Source of the DNA: an uncultured Verrucomicrobiota bacterium
GTDB taxonomy: Bacteria; Verrucomicrobiota; Verrucomicrobiia; Limisphaerales; UBA8199
Direction of reading: 5' to 3'
Assembly (NCBI GenBank): GCA_903873945.1
Contig: CAIQQM010000162.1
Location: 1-36,182 of the forward strand
DNA: 36,182 nt
The position numbers and the translations under genes are program-made. Shown one piece after another: positions 8,918-18,672 of this stretch. The number at the start of each line of letters is the position of its first letter. The first letter of the stretch is position 1. The notes under the pieces were generated by a model, which was not told where the DNA came from, searched no databases, and worked only from the letters and a program-made list of their open reading frames with translations.

Positions 8918-11218
8918 TCAACCCAGGTCCGCCGGATCAACATCCACGGACACCACAACATCTTCAGGCCAGGCTAGCGACGGCAATAGTTGAGCCAGGT
9001 GGTGGCTCAGGATGCTCATCCGCGGCGTCTGGAGCATGATTTGGTAACGGTAATAGGTTTCCGTGCGTAACAGCGGCGCGGGCGCGGGCCCCTTCATGAT
9101 CAGCCCTTTCATTTCGCCAACGGCTTTCTCCAGCTCGTGCCTCAGGTGGTTCGCCGAAAATTTCACCTTCTCCTCGTTACGACCTTTCATGGTAAGCAAG
9201 GCTATGCGGCTCACCGGCGGATATTTCAATTGTTCGCGGAATTCCAACTCCTGTTCAAAAAAACCTGCGAAATCATGGCGGCGTGAGTATTGGATTGCGG
9301 GATGAAATGGCGTAAATGTCTGCACAAATACTTCGCCTTCGATATCGCCCCTCCCCGCCCGCCCCGCAACCTGCGTCAGCAATTGAAACGTGCGTTCTCC
9401 GGCACGAAAATCCGGCTGATGCAGCGCCATGTCGGCATAGACAATCCCCACCAGCGTAACGTTTGGAAAATGCAGTCCTTTCGCGATCATCTGCGTCCCA
9501 ACGAGCACGTCCAGCCTGCCAGCGCGGAAATCCCCCAGAATGCGTCGAAAATCATCCTTCCGCTTCAGCGCGTCGGAATCCATCCGTTTGATGCGCGCGC
9601 GCGGAAAAATCTTTAACAGGGTTTCCTCCACCTTTTGCGTGCCCAGCCCGGAATAGCGAATCCCCGGATGCCGGCATTTGTCGTTCGGACAAACGGTCGG
9701 TACCAGCTCAGTATGGCCGCAAATATGGCAACGAAGCTTCTGTTCCGGGCGATGATACGTCAGTGAGATGCTACAGTTCGGGCAGCCTGCAACGAAACCG
9801 CACAACGGGCATTGCAGCGCGGTAGAATAACCCCGGCGGTTCAAAAACAAAATGACCTGCTCTTTTCGCTCCAATCGCTGTGCGATAGCCTCTTTGAGTT
9901 GCGGCGAAAAAATCGGGACCCCCTTCCCGCCGCGCATCGTCTGGCGCATGTCAACCACGCGCACCATGGGCATTTTCTTGTCATCGGCCCGTTCCGGCAG
10001 CTCCAGCAGCGTGTACTTGCCCTTCTGGCAATTGTAAAAGCTTTCCATCGATGGCGTGGCCGACCCCAGCACCACCGTCGCCCCTTCCATCTGCCCCCGA
10101 ACAATTGCGACATCCCGCGCATGGTAGCGTGGCGCCTCTTCCTGTTTATATGTGTTTTCGTGCTCCTCATCCACAATAACGAGCCCGAGCGGGTCAATCG
10201 GCGCAAAAATCGCCGAACGCGCCCCGATGACAATCCGCGCCCGGCCTTGGCGGATCTTATGCCACTCATCATGACGCTCGCCTGAGGACAAATGACTGTG
10301 CAGCACGGCGACGAGCGTCTGAAGCCGGCCGCTGCTGAACCGCGCCTTGAAACGCTCCACCGTTTGCGGAGTGAGCGAAATCTCCGGCACGAGCACAATC
10401 GCGCCCCTGCCTTGCTCCAGTGCATGGGCGATGGCTTGCAGATAAACCTCCGTCTTCCCGCTGCCGGTGACCCCGTGGAGAAGGAACGTCGCGGAAATCG
10501 AACGAAGCGTGGATGGCGAATCCCGTGAACCCGTGAGCCGCAGCCCAGTGACGGGGTTCGGACTTTGGCTGCCTCGCTCTTGTCTCCCGTCCATCGTGGT
10601 GATGATCGCCGCCAGCGCCCTGGCCTGTGCCGGGTTCAGCGGCAGTGGCAGCGTCGGCAGGACGTGCTCGCGCGCATAAGGGTCGCGCTCCGAAATCTCC
10701 GTGGTGATTGCGATCAGTCCTTTGTCTTCCAGCCGCCGGATGGTTGCCGCCGTGGTCTCGGCCATCTCAATTAATTCCGTCAACGGAAGCTCCCGCCGCT
10801 CTTCGATGATGTTCCAGACTTCCTTCTGGCGTTTGGCGAGCTTTGGAAGTTCGCCGGCGAGCGGCAGCGCCCGCACATGCAAAAGCTCGCGCCAGCCTGC
10901 CTGCTCACGGCGAACGGCTTCAGGTAGTACGGATTTCAGCGCGGTTTCCGGCGCGCAGCAGTAATACTCTCCTATCCAGCGCGCCAGTTTAAGAACTTTC
11001 GGTGTAACGAGCGCCTTGGCGCCAATCACCTTGAGGATCGGCTTTAACTTCACCCGGGTCGAGTCCCCGGCCAGAGCCGTGACGCAGCCCAACACCTTGC
11101 GCGGGCCAAACGGGACCTGAACGCGGCTGCCTACTTCAATCTGGCCTGCCAGATCGGCTGGAATCAGGTAATCAAACTCCTTCCGCAGCGCGAGTTCCAG
11201 AGAGACACGGGCAATCAT
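8918..11218 (-). CDS. priA: Primosomal helicase PriA (replication restart)
   Basis: PriA is a 3'-5' DNA helicase that reloads the replisome at stalled forks. The ATG at 11218 (MIARVSLELALRKEFDYLIP) is preferred over an in-frame upstream ATG at 11281, because it matches the conserved start of the 3'-DNA-binding domain; this gives 766 residues. Seen in order: the DNA-binding domain, Walker A HGVTGSGKTEVY, Walker B VDEEHENTYKQ, SATPS, the zinc module with four CxxC-type pairs (CPLCG, CPNC, CHICG and the pair in CPNDKC), and the helicase motif QVAGRAGRG. An unusual insert of about 37 residues precedes Walker A (DNA about 10486-10600). It is divergent from the transglycosylase gene. Confidence 0.95.
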   Translation of the reverse strand: MIARVSLELALRKEFDYLIPADLAGQIEVGSRVQVPFGPRKVLGCVTALAGDSTRVKLKPILKVIGAKALVTPKVLKLARWIGEYYCCAPETALKSVLPEAVRREQAGWRELLHVRALPLAGELPKLAKRQKEVWNIIEERRELPLTELIEMAETTAATIRRLEDKGLIAITTEISERDPYAREHVLPTLPLPLNPAQARALAAIITTMDGRQERGSQSPNPVTGLRLTGSRDSPSTLRSISATFLLHGVTGSGKTEVYLQAIAHALEQGRGAIVLVPEISLTPQTVERFKARFSSGRLQTLVAVLHSHLSSGERHDEWHKIRQGRARIVIGARSAIFAPIDPLGLVIVDEEHENTYKQEEAPRYHARDVAIVRGQMEGATVVLGSATPSMESFYNCQKGKYTLLELPERADDKKMPMVRVVDMRQTMRGGKGVPIFSPQLKEAIAQRLERKEQVILFLNRRGYSTALQCPLCGFVAGCPNCSISLTYHRPEQKLRCHICGHTELVPTVCPNDKCRHPGIRYSGLGTQKVEETLLKIFPRARIKRMDSDALKRKDDFRRILGDFRAGRLDVLVGTQMIAKGLHFPNVTLVGIVYADMALHQPDFRAGERTFQLLTQVAGRAGRGDIEGEVFVQTFTPFHPAIQYSRRHDFAGFFEQELEFREQLKYPPVSRIALLTMKGRNEEKVKFSANHLRHELEKAVGEMKGLIMKGPAPAPLLRTETYYRYQIMLQTPRMSILSHHLAQLLPSLAWPEDVVVSVDVDPADLG
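10486..10600. repeat. Palindrome-containing in-frame insert inside priA
   Basis: The segment encodes a low-complexity linker rich in Ser, Arg, Gly and Pro, just before the PriA Walker A motif, where family members have only a short link. On the plus strand it holds a tandem heptamer, CCCGTGA at 10522-10528 and 10530-10536. It also holds an inverted repeat, GAACCCGT (10527-10534) against ACGGGGTTC (10551-10559), with one bulged G. The reading frame is kept. It resembles a palindromic repeat that has inserted into a gene, as Rickettsia RPEs do. No second copy was noticed in the window. Confidence 0.4.
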
Positions 11219-11374
11219 CGTTCGTTGGTACGCAATGTCAGTTTTCGCTCTTTGCCTGTCCAGCCCAATCCCGACGCGCACAACACACGCGTCTGCGCCA
11301 GGGCCAGACTGCCCGGATTCGTCCGCCTGTCAGTTCCGCTCGACGCGCAATTCCGATTGCGATAGAAGAATAGC

Positions 11375-11938
11375 GTGAAATGGCGCCGTCTTCCCTGGAT
11401 TCTGATTCTGCTGTTCGCTGGCGGAGCCGTCGCATATTGCGCCTGGGAGCGTCACCTCGAACGCGGTCAGTACTCCTCGATTCGTTTCGCCGCCGAATGC
11501 TATGGCATTGACCCGATGCTGATCAAAGCGCTCGTCTGGCGCGAGAGTCACTTCAATCCTCACGCTCGCGGTTTGGCACAGGAGATTGGTCTGATGCAGC
11601 TCCGCGAGGATTCCGCGCGGGAATGGGCCGACGCGGAACACGTCATGGGTTTCCAGCACCAGCATTGTTTCGATCCCCGCACCAACACCCTCGCTGGCGC
11701 CTGGTACTTGAAAAAACTCCTCAAGCGCTATGCTCAAACAGACACCCCCCTGCTTTACGCCTTGGCCGATTACAACGCCGGCCGCGGCAACGTCCTAAAA
11801 TGGAGCACCGGCAGCGCCGTGACCAACAGCGCCGTGTTTGCGGCTCAAATCGGTTTCCCGGGCACAAAGCATTATGTAACTTCAGTGACGCGGCGGTATG
11901 CCATTTACCGATTCCTTTCGCGCCTGGGTTGGGATTAG
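11375..11938 (+). CDS. Membrane-anchored lytic transglycosylase (Slt-type)
   Basis: This 187-residue protein cleaves peptidoglycan glycan strands between MurNAc and GlcNAc. An N-terminal signal or anchor (residues about 7-24) puts the catalytic domain in the periplasm. The goose-lysozyme/Slt-like domain shows the catalytic Glu57 in WRESHF, followed by GLMQL, and the conserved ADYNAGRGNVLKW segment near the C-terminus. It starts at a GTG, and no better start exists in frame. It lies divergent from priA and ends 1 nt before the acyltransferase stop on the other strand. It is small, with no accessory LysM or SH3 domain, in line with MltE-like or EtgA-like single-domain enzymes. Confidence 0.88.
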   Translation: MKWRRLPWILILLFAGGAVAYCAWERHLERGQYSSIRFAAECYGIDPMLIKALVWRESHFNPHARGLAQEIGLMQLREDSAREWADAEHVMGFQHQHCFDPRTNTLAGAWYLKKLLKRYAQTDTPLLYALADYNAGRGNVLKWSTGSAVTNSAVFAAQIGFPGTKHYVTSVTRRYAIYRFLSRLGWD

Positions 11939-11939
11939 A

Positions 11940-12671
11940 TTAGTCGACGGACATCTCCCGGAGGGTTTGCTCAAGTTGCTGGCGCAGCGCCTCGCGCTCC
12001 GCATCGGAAGCTTCACGCGGGATTCGAATCGGTTTCCCGAGTCTCACCTCGCAGCGGGAGAAAGGCAGCGGAATTTGGAAACGGTCCCAGCTTCGCGGGC
12101 GGATTTTCCAGCTCAAATGATACGAGGCCGGCAGAATGGGAAGGCCCGTGACCTGAGCGATCGACATGGTGCCGTTCTGCACAACGTAGCACGGCCCCCT
12201 CGGCCCGTCCGGTGTAATGGCCAAGTCGTAGCCACGCTTGGCCCAGGTCGTCAGTTCCAGCAACGCCTGCGGACCTCGGCGGCTTGTCGAGCCGCGCACC
12301 GGCTGTACCTTGAACCGCTCAAGGATGGCCGCCAGAAATCCGCCATCTTTGCTCGCGCTGACCATCGCGGCCAGGCCGGGCGTCTCATTGCGCTTCTTGG
12401 CATAGCGATAATACACCGTCAAACACAAAGCCAGCCGGTTGTGCCACACGCAATAAATGGCCTGGCCCACTGGTGGCTTATCGAAGAAACCGGACTGGTC
12501 TATCCACCGGTAACGCAACGTGGCCGATACCATCTGCACCAGGAGATAAATCGCCCATGCCCCCAGCCTCTGGTGCCAGCGCGACGGATGGGGCACCACC
12601 ACGCTGCTGGATTTGCTCGCCTTGAGTGGGCGCTTTGAGCCTGCAACCGGTTCAGCCGTGTCCGCAGTCAT
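11940..12671 (-). CDS. Lysophospholipid acyltransferase-like protein (DUF374)
   Basis: This 243-residue protein belongs to the DUF374/LPLAT group of acyltransferases, thought to transfer acyl chains to lipid A-like or phospholipid acceptors. Visible signatures are YCVWHNRLAL, VSASKDGGFLA, RGSTSRRGPQAL and ITPDGPRGP, the characteristic DUF374 blocks. In DUF374 the classical HX4D is represented by the HNRLAL region. An amphipathic or hydrophobic N-terminus (about residues 38-52) suggests membrane association. The ATG at 12671 overlaps the ruvA stop by 4 nt (ATGA), indicating translational coupling, and is preferred to the upstream ATG at 12689. It is the last gene of the ruvC-ruvA unit. Confidence 0.85.
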   Translation of the reverse strand: MTADTAEPVAGSKRPLKASKSSSVVVPHPSRWHQRLGAWAIYLLVQMVSATLRYRWIDQSGFFDKPPVGQAIYCVWHNRLALCLTVYYRYAKKRNETPGLAAMVSASKDGGFLAAILERFKVQPVRGSTSRRGPQALLELTTWAKRGYDLAITPDGPRGPCYVVQNGTMSIAQVTGLPILPASYHLSWKIRPRSWDRFQIPLPFSRCEVRLGKPIRIPREASDAEREALRQQLEQTLREMSVD

Positions 12672-13273
12672 GCGCCCTTTTTCAGACAAGCTCGAACAAG
12701 GTCTTCCACCGTCGCTTGCATGCCCACAAGATTCAGCATCTTGCCAACGGACTCCTGCGCCTCGACCTGTTTGAAGCCCAGCGCCATTAGTGCCAGCACC
12801 GCATCATTGGCCTTCTGCTCTTCGGGAGAAAGGGCGCGTTGGGCGCTAATGGCTTCCCAGGCGCCGGCAGCCCCGATCTTGTCCTTGAGTTCTACCACGA
12901 TCCGTTCCGCCGTCTTCCGGCCCACCCCGGAAATCTGCGACAGGGATTTGACGTCCCCGTTGGCCACTGCGCCGCGAAACGCCGTCACGCTCATACCGCT
13001 CAGCACGTTTAGCGCAATCTTGGGGCCGATGCCGCTCACGGTATTGATCAATAGTCGGAACAGCTCCCGTTCCGCTGCGGTCATAAAACCATAAAGCATG
13101 TGCGCGTCTTCACGAACCACCAGATGCGTCAGCAGTTTCACCGCCTGGCCCGTCGTAGGAAGTTTGCTGTAGGACGAAAGCGGAATGAGCGCTTCATAAC
13201 CCACCCCATGAACGTCCACTGTCACTTGAGTCGGAATCGCTTCAATAAGTTGGCCCTGCAGAAAAGTAATCAT
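12668..13273 (-). CDS. ruvA: Holliday junction DNA helicase subunit RuvA
   Basis: RuvA binds four-way DNA junctions and recruits the RuvB motor for branch migration. The protein has 201 residues from the ATG at 13273 (MITFLQGQLIEAIPTQ), the family-typical start; a longer in-frame extension to 13447 is spurious because it overlaps ruvC. Domain I is an OB fold (residues 1-65). Domain II carries two helix-hairpin-helix motifs, VSGIGPKIALNVLSG and ISGVGRKTAERIVVELK. A flexible linker (about residues 135-150) precedes domain III, the RuvB-binding UBA-like bundle ending at LVRACLKKGA. It follows ruvC by 7 nt and overlaps the acyltransferase. ruvB is not in the window. Confidence 0.97.
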   Translation of the reverse strand: MITFLQGQLIEAIPTQVTVDVHGVGYEALIPLSSYSKLPTTGQAVKLLTHLVVREDAHMLYGFMTAAERELFRLLINTVSGIGPKIALNVLSGMSVTAFRGAVANGDVKSLSQISGVGRKTAERIVVELKDKIGAAGAWEAISAQRALSPEEQKANDAVLALMALGFKQVEAQESVGKMLNLVGMQATVEDLVRACLKKGA

Positions 13274-13280
13274 CGTGGTT

Positions 13281-13898
13281 TTATAATCTCCTGGGCGCGG
13301 CCAAGTTACAAGACGTGCGTAATTGAACATGGGTGAGCGCCAGCGCGAGTGCGTCAGCAGCATCAGGCGCGGGGAGCTCGGACAAGTGCAGCATGCGCTG
13401 AACCATTTTGGCCACGGCCAGCTTTTGCGCCGCGCCATAACCGACAATCGCCTGTTTTACCTTGCGCGTGGCCAGTTCGTAAATCTCCAGGCCCGCTTCC
13501 GCTACGGTCGCAAGCGCCGCACCCCGCGCTTCCCCCATGATGATCGCCGTCTGCAGATTCTGGGCGTAAAACAATCCTTCGACCACACACACCGACGGCT
13601 GATGCTCTTCCAGCACTTCCCGCAGGCCTTGGACAATTCTCACTAGGCACCGGGACCGTTCCCAGCTTGCCGGGCACGAAATTGTGCCGTGCCCCAGCGT
13701 TTGCGGGAAAGGCTTCGCCAAGCGAATCACGCCAAAACCCGTGCCCCGTAAAGATGGATCGAGGCCGAGAATAATCTGGTTGGAACGTCTGACAGCAGAC
13801 GCCGCCCGCTCAAAAACAGGCACCGGCGCGCACCGCGAGCCGCCGAGGCGCTCCTGCATCTGCCTGAACTGCTGCGGTGAGATGCTCATCGGCAGCAT
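13281..13898 (-). CDS. ruvC: Crossover junction endodeoxyribonuclease RuvC
   Basis: RuvC resolves Holliday junctions by paired nicks. The ORF has 205 residues. The RNase H-like core begins at about residue 41 with IILGLDPSLRGTGFGV (first catalytic Asp). It continues with CVVEGLFYAQN (catalytic Glu) and the C-terminal APDAADALALALTH, which carries the last acidic residues. The core is preceded by about 40 residues not found in typical RuvC (often about 165-175 residues in all). A start at 13889 (MSISPQQF) is equally possible, and a start nearer the core cannot be excluded. It is the first gene of the ruvC-ruvA-acyltransferase operon. Confidence 0.95.
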   Translation of the reverse strand: MLPMSISPQQFRQMQERLGGSRCAPVPVFERAASAVRRSNQIILGLDPSLRGTGFGVIRLAKPFPQTLGHGTISCPASWERSRCLVRIVQGLREVLEEHQPSVCVVEGLFYAQNLQTAIIMGEARGAALATVAEAGLEIYELATRKVKQAIVGYGAAQKLAVAKMVQRMLHLSELPAPDAADALALALTHVQLRTSCNLAAPRRL

Positions 13899-14031
13899 AG
13901 TGCCAGCAGTGTAGCACTTGCAAAAGCAGAAAACAAAAAACGCCAGGCACTTGTAGTTTGAGCGCGCTTGCCCGACTTGTGTGCAAGCCGATTTTCTGCT
14001 ACTTTATCTTTATTGCAAGGAACACCTGACG

Positions 14032-14217
14032 ATGAGTCATCGCCACCATCATCATTCTAGGCCGGACGTCATTGGCCGGGAGTTCTTTCCCCGGGCCAGA
14101 TCGTCTGCGCGTAGGAAGCATCTGCGATTTCTTCTTCTTTCCCTCCTGTGCGGGCTGGGGATTGGCGCCGTCTTCGCCGGGTACCTGCTGCTCTTGAACC
14201 AGATGCGGCACCCATAA
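14032..14217 (+). CDS. Small His-rich single-pass membrane protein
   Basis: This 61-residue ORF begins with MSHRHHHHSRPD, a run of histidines at residues 3-8, followed by a basic patch (RARSSARRKHLR). A single transmembrane helix (LLLSLLCGLGIGAVFAGYLLLL, about residues 35-56) comes next, with a short tail. An AAGGA stretch about 10 nt before the ATG is a plausible ribosome-binding site. The basic residues before the helix predict a cytoplasmic N-terminus. The His cluster could bind metal, but nothing else supports that. It sits alone between ruvC (divergent) and asnS. An in-frame GTG 51 nt upstream would add a hydrophobic leader and is less likely. Confidence 0.55.
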   Translation: MSHRHHHHSRPDVIGREFFPRARSSARRKHLRFLLLSLLCGLGIGAVFAGYLLLLNQMRHP

Positions 14218-14499
14218 GCAGTGGTCGGGTGGCGGCGGGAATCCGCATAGTATCGACTCGGGATTATTCGACGCCACTCTCCCCTCGGCCCTATTCAGTC
14301 CATATTTAATCCATCCGTGGCTTGGTCATTTTAACCTTTATATTATTTGTGGTTAAAGCTTCAACGCTTGACGAAGTCTTCTTTCTATCTTGTGGAAACA
14401 TCGTTCCTTTGGCCAACATGCCATCCGAGTTTGTTCGTGGGTCCGGACAGTCGATTCGCAAGGATTCTTGATACCGGCCCAACGCAATGAAATAAATCC

Positions 14500-15861
14500 A
14501 TGCGCACGCTCATTAAACACGTCCTGGCTTCAACTGAACCCAAAGAAGCCCTCGCTATTAAAGGCTGGGTCCGCACCCGCCGCGATTCGAAGGGCTTCTC
14601 CTTTCTTGAACTCAACGACGGCTCATGCCTTGCCAACCTTCAAATCGTCGTGGATGCCACCACGCCCGGCTTCGAGAACCCGGCCACGCTCACCACCGGC
14701 GCTTCCGCGGCGGTCGAAGGCAATCTTGTTGCCTCGCCGGCTTCAGGGCAGAAATGGGAGCTCAGGGCTACCCACATCGAGTTGGTCGGAGCGGTGGACC
14801 CAACTTACCCGCTGCAGAAAAAGGGGCATACCCCGGAATTCCTGAGGACCATTGCTCACCTGCGGCCGCGGTCCAACCTCTTTGGCACCATCTTCCGGCT
14901 ACGCAGCCGTCTGGCTTACGCCGTTCATCAGTTCTTCCAGGACCGCGACTTTGTTTATGTCCACACTCCCATCATCACCGCCAGCGATTGTGAGGGTGCC
15001 GGCGAAATGTTTCGCGTCACCGCGCTCAAAGGAAACATCGATGAAAAACCGCAGACTGACTTTTTCGGCAAACGAACCTACTTAACCGTCAGTGGCCAAC
15101 TCGAGGGCGAGACGTTCGCGTGCGCCCTGTCCAACATTTACACCTTTGGCCCCACCTTCCGGGCTGAGAACTCCAACACTACCCGCCATGCCGCCGAGTT
15201 CTGGATGATCGAACCCGAAATGGCCTTCTGCGATTTGCAGGGGGACATGGACCTCGGCGAGGAATTCATCAAAGCCATGGCCCGTTACGCTCAGGAGCAC
15301 TGCACCGAGGACCTCTCCCTCTTCGCAAAGTTTGTTGATAAGGACCTCCCGGAAAGGCTCAAGTTCGTCATTGAACGGCCATTCGTGCGCGTCCCTTACA
15401 CTGACGCGGTCAAGATCCTCTGCGGATCCGGAAGAAAATTCGAGTTCCCTGTGAAATACGGCCTGAACCTCCAGTCGGAACACGAACGCTTTCTCACCGA
15501 AGAACACTTCAAGTCCCCCGTCACCGTCTTCAATTACCCGAGGGAAATCAAACCGTTCTACATGCGCCTGAATGATGACCACAAAACGGTTGCCGCCATG
15601 GACATGCTTGTGCCGGGCATCGGCGAGGTCGTCGGCGGCGCGCAGCGCGAAGAGCGGCTTGACCAGCTCCTTGAGAACATGCGGTCCCACAAGCTTAATC
15701 CCGAAGATTACTCGTGGTATCTGGATCTGCGACGTTTCGGCACCGTGCCCCATGCCGGGTTCGGCCTTGGCTTCGAAAGGTTGCTGATGTTTCTGACCGG
15801 CGTCTCAAATATCCGCGATGTCATTCCTTTCGCGCGCACTCCCGGCAATGCGGACTTTTGA
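14500..15861 (+). CDS. asnS: Asparaginyl-tRNA synthetase
   Basis: This class II synthetase charges tRNA-Asn. It has 453 residues. The OB-fold anticodon-binding domain occupies about residues 1-110 ([23 protein letters not shown]). The catalytic core shows motif 1 around [27 protein letters not shown], motif 2 [22 protein letters not shown], and motif 3 [15 protein letters not shown]. The segment EGAGEMF and an aspartate/asparagine-type active site distinguish AsnRS from AspRS and LysRS. The presence of AsnRS implies direct charging of tRNA-Asn rather than sole reliance on transamidation. It stands as a single gene, with 282 nt of leader showing no recognised leader RNA. Confidence 0.97.
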   Translation: MRTLIKHVLASTEPKEALAIKGWVRTRRDSKGFSFLELNDGSCLANLQIVVDATTPGFENPATLTTGASAAVEGNLVASPASGQKWELRATHIELVGAVDPTYPLQKKGHTPEFLRTIAHLRPRSNLFGTIFRLRSRLAYAVHQFFQDRDFVYVHTPIITASDCEGAGEMFRVTALKGNIDEKPQTDFFGKRTYLTVSGQLEGETFACALSNIYTFGPTFRAENSNTTRHAAEFWMIEPEMAFCDLQGDMDLGEEFIKAMARYAQEHCTEDLSLFAKFVDKDLPERLKFVIERPFVRVPYTDAVKILCGSGRKFEFPVKYGLNLQSEHERFLTEEHFKSPVTVFNYPREIKPFYMRLNDDHKTVAAMDMLVPGIGEVVGGAQREERLDQLLENMRSHKLNPEDYSWYLDLRRFGTVPHAGFGLGFERLLMFLTGVSNIRDVIPFARTPGNADF

Positions 15862-15899
15862 CTCACCGCTCCACCCTCCGTTCGACAATTGCGTCATGA

Positions 15900-16184
15900 G
15901 TGGATACCCAAAAACGTATGCTGGAATCCTCCTTAAACGTCCTCACCGTTGCTGGCAGCCTGCGACGTGGTTCCGTAGCCCGCGTTATCATCGACCAGAC
16001 CGTCCGCCAACTTAAGACCGTCGGCTGTGCTGATGACGTGCTCGATTTTCAGAAAGAGCCGCTAGCGCTTTATAATCCGGATGCGGCGCACGACCTAGCG
16101 GGTTATGCGGTGTTGCAAGCCCGAGTCGAGCGGGCGGATCTATCCGGAAAGGAGCCATGCTTTCTCGCACAGCGCTGGGGCTGA
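15900..16184 (+). pseudogene. N-terminal remnant of an NADPH-dependent FMN reductase
   Basis: The first ~75 residues match the flavodoxin-like NADPH-dependent FMN reductase family. LNVLTVAGSLRRGSVARVIIDQ corresponds to the FMN-phosphate-binding GSLR loop, and QKEPLALYNPDA to the PLPLYDPD-like segment. A helix ending VERAD follows, after which family members continue with a conserved LLATPEYHGS-type block. Here that block is replaced by unrelated residues and a stop, and none of the three frames downstream restores it. The full family length is about 180 residues, so roughly 60% is missing. The OPT transporter starts 92 nt later. The remnant status is inferred from motif loss. An ATG start at 15918 is possible. 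Confidence 0.6.
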
Positions 16185-16275
16185 TGCATGGCACTCACCG
16201 GGCAAAGACAAACCAAACGATCGGAAACCAGTTGCCCACCTCCTCTTGATTAGAGTATCAGGTGCCTCGCCGAAT

Positions 16276-18573
16276 ATGAGCGCAGAGACTCCGCACGACT
16301 CCACAACAACGGTCAACCCCTACATCCCGCCGGAAACTGTGATGCGCGAGTTCACGCCGCGAGCGTTGATCGTCGGCGCGCTGCTCGGCGTGGTCTTCGG
16401 CGCCTCTTCGCTTTACCTCGTCCTCAAGGTTGGGCTCACTGTCAGCGCCTCGATTCCTGTGGCGGTGATTTCCCTGGCCCTATTCCGACTATGGTCGAAG
16501 GCGGGCGGGCGGGACGCAACCATCCTGGAAAACAACATCGTCCAGACCGCCGGTTCGGCAGGTGAGTCCATCGCCTTTGGCCTCGGGGTTACGATGCCGG
16601 CGATTATGATCCTTGGCTTTGACCTCGAGATCACGCGCGTGATGCTAGTGGCGTTATTGGGCGGTTTGCTGGGCATCTTGATGATGATCCCACTCCGCCG
16701 CGCGCTCATCGTTCAACAGCATCACGAGTTGAAATATCCCGAAGGGACAGCCTGCGCGGAGGTGCTCAAAGCTGGCGCAAACGCAGAATCGCGCGCCGCG
16801 GCCTCCGAATTCGCCCGCAACGAAGCCGCAGCCATTGCTCTCCGCTCAGGCCGCGAGGGAGGTCCAAGCGCCGTGACCATTTTCTCCGGTTTCGGTCTCG
16901 GCCTGTTTTACAAGACGGCGATGTCTGCCTTCAAGTGCTGGAAAGACACACCCGAGAAGATCTTCGGGGCCCCGTTGAAGTCAGGGTCTATCGCCGCCGA
17001 AATCTCGCCTGAGTTGCTCGGCGTTGGCTACATCATCGGGCCGAGGATCTCCTGCATTATGATGGCCGGCGGCGTGCTGTCGTACCTGCTGCTCATCCCG
17101 CTCATCAAGTTCTTTGGCGAAAGCATGGTCGCACCCGTTGCGCCTGGGTTGGTCCCAATCTGGGACATGGCACCCGACGACATCCGCGGAGCTTACATCC
17201 TTTACATCGGCGCGGGCGCGGTGGCAGCGGGCGGCATCATCAGTCTCGTACGGTCGTTCCCAGTCATTCTGCGCGGTGTCCGCGCCGGCTTGGCCGACTT
17301 CGGCGCGGCGGCGATGACCGCCCGTGCCACGGCACTGCGCACGGAACGGGATCTCTCAATGAAATTCGTCAGCTTGGGCTGCCTAGTCCTCATTCTCGGC
17401 ATTCTCGCGGCGCACTCGCTCCACATGAACCTCCTGGGCGCAGTTCTTATTGTCGTCTTCGGCTTTCTCTTCGTGACCGTCTCGTCACGACTCACCGGTG
17501 AAATCGGGTCGTCCTCAAACCCTATTTCCGGCATGACGGTTGCAACCCTCCTGTTGACCTGCCTGATTTTCCTCGTCGTCGGCTGGACCGGCGGCACTTA
17601 TTACGTCACCGCCCTGTCGATCGGCGGCATTGTCTGTATCGCCGCTTCCAACGGCGGCACCACTTCGCAAGACCTGAAGACCGGTTTCCTGCTTGGTGCG
17701 ACGCCAAGATACCAGCAGATTGCGATTCTGATCGGCGCAACCGCGAGCGCACTGGCACTGGGACCCATCCTGCTCAAACTCAACAGCGCTGGAACTGTCT
17801 ATGTCCCGACTTCGCAAGTCGCGCCGGGTTTGCACGCGCCCACCGACGCAAAGTTCTCAGGCCCGGAAACAGTTGGAAAATCCCGGATTCGCAAGGAACA
17901 GACCCCGGTAGCCTATCGTGTCTGGCAAAAGCAGGACAACACGGGAGGACGACCGGGCAAGTATTTAGTTGATGAAACCGGCGCGGTAGTGTGGTTCGTG
18001 GATCCTGGCATCAATGGCACGTTCACCACCCGCGAGGACGGCACGGAAGCGCGCAAGTTTCAGGCCCCGAAAGCCGTACTCATGTCTTACATCATCAAGG
18101 GCATACTCGATGCGAAGCTGCCCTGGGCGTTGGTGCTGTTCGGCATAATGATTTCAATTGTGCTGGAGTTGTGCGGCGTTGCTTCGCTCGCCTTTGCCGT
18201 AGGCGTTTACCTGCCAATCTCATCCTCGGCGCCGGTGTTTGTTGGCGGCGTGGTGCGCTGGTTGGTGGACCGCGGGATGCGCCATTCTCTGCGCGAACAC
18301 AAACTCACTGAAGCCCAACTCGGGGCAGAGAACGACAAAAGCCCGGGCGTGCTGCTCGCCTCGGGTTATATCGCGGGAGGCGCCATTGCCGGCATCGTGA
18401 TCGCGTTCATGGCGGGCGCGATGGGGAACGTGGATTCCGGAATCACCCGGTGGGCGGGTGCTCACAATCCCTTCTTCGCCGGGCCAAACTCGAATTGGCT
18501 GGCGCTGCTACCATTCATCGCATTGACGGTGTGTTTGTACCTAGTGGGAAGGGCAAAAGCAAAAACCTCATAG
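16276..18573 (+). CDS. OPT-family oligopeptide (or metal-chelate) transporter
   Basis: This 765-residue polytopic inner-membrane protein of the oligopeptide transporter (OPT) superfamily is a proton-coupled importer. The ATG at 16276 ([11 protein letters not shown]) is chosen because [33 protein letters not shown] is the usual OPT beginning; the frame extends upstream into the FMN-reductase remnant without similarity. About 14-16 hydrophobic segments are visible. [19 protein letters not shown] is a hallmark of prokaryotic OPT proteins. [18 protein letters not shown] lies in the core repeat. A soluble loop of about 90 residues (about residues 530-620) interrupts the C-terminal half. The substrate could be peptides or siderophore-like chelates and cannot be decided from sequence. 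Confidence 0.93.
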   Translation: MSAETPHDSTTTVNPYIPPETVMREFTPRALIVGALLGVVFGASSLYLVLKVGLTVSASIPVAVISLALFRLWSKAGGRDATILENNIVQTAGSAGESIAFGLGVTMPAIMILGFDLEITRVMLVALLGGLLGILMMIPLRRALIVQQHHELKYPEGTACAEVLKAGANAESRAAASEFARNEAAAIALRSGREGGPSAVTIFSGFGLGLFYKTAMSAFKCWKDTPEKIFGAPLKSGSIAAEISPELLGVGYIIGPRISCIMMAGGVLSYLLLIPLIKFFGESMVAPVAPGLVPIWDMAPDDIRGAYILYIGAGAVAAGGIISLVRSFPVILRGVRAGLADFGAAAMTARATALRTERDLSMKFVSLGCLVLILGILAAHSLHMNLLGAVLIVVFGFLFVTVSSRLTGEIGSSSNPISGMTVATLLLTCLIFLVVGWTGGTYYVTALSIGGIVCIAASNGGTTSQDLKTGFLLGATPRYQQIAILIGATASALALGPILLKLNSAGTVYVPTSQVAPGLHAPTDAKFSGPETVGKSRIRKEQTPVAYRVWQKQDNTGGRPGKYLVDETGAVVWFVDPGINGTFTTREDGTEARKFQAPKAVLMSYIIKGILDAKLPWALVLFGIMISIVLELCGVASLAFAVGVYLPISSSAPVFVGGVVRWLVDRGMRHSLREHKLTEAQLGAENDKSPGVLLASGYIAGGAIAGIVIAFMAGAMGNVDSGITRWAGAHNPFFAGPNSNWLALLPFIALTVCLYLVGRAKAKTS

Positions 18574-18672
18574 CTTTTCACGAAACCGGATCGAACAAGC
18601 TCTGGTCCCTTGCGACCATAGTCTGCCAATGCGCGGATTGACGCGGGCACGACTGAACATTAACCTTTTTTG

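Noticed and set aside
13274-13447. N-terminal extension of ruvA to 13447
   Set aside because: It overlaps the ruvC coding sequence and does not resemble RuvA, which begins at the ATG at 13273.
14218-14499. T-box or other leader RNA before asnS
   Set aside because: No specifier loop, antiterminator bulge (TGGN) or terminator hairpin is visible, and such leaders are typical of Firmicutes.
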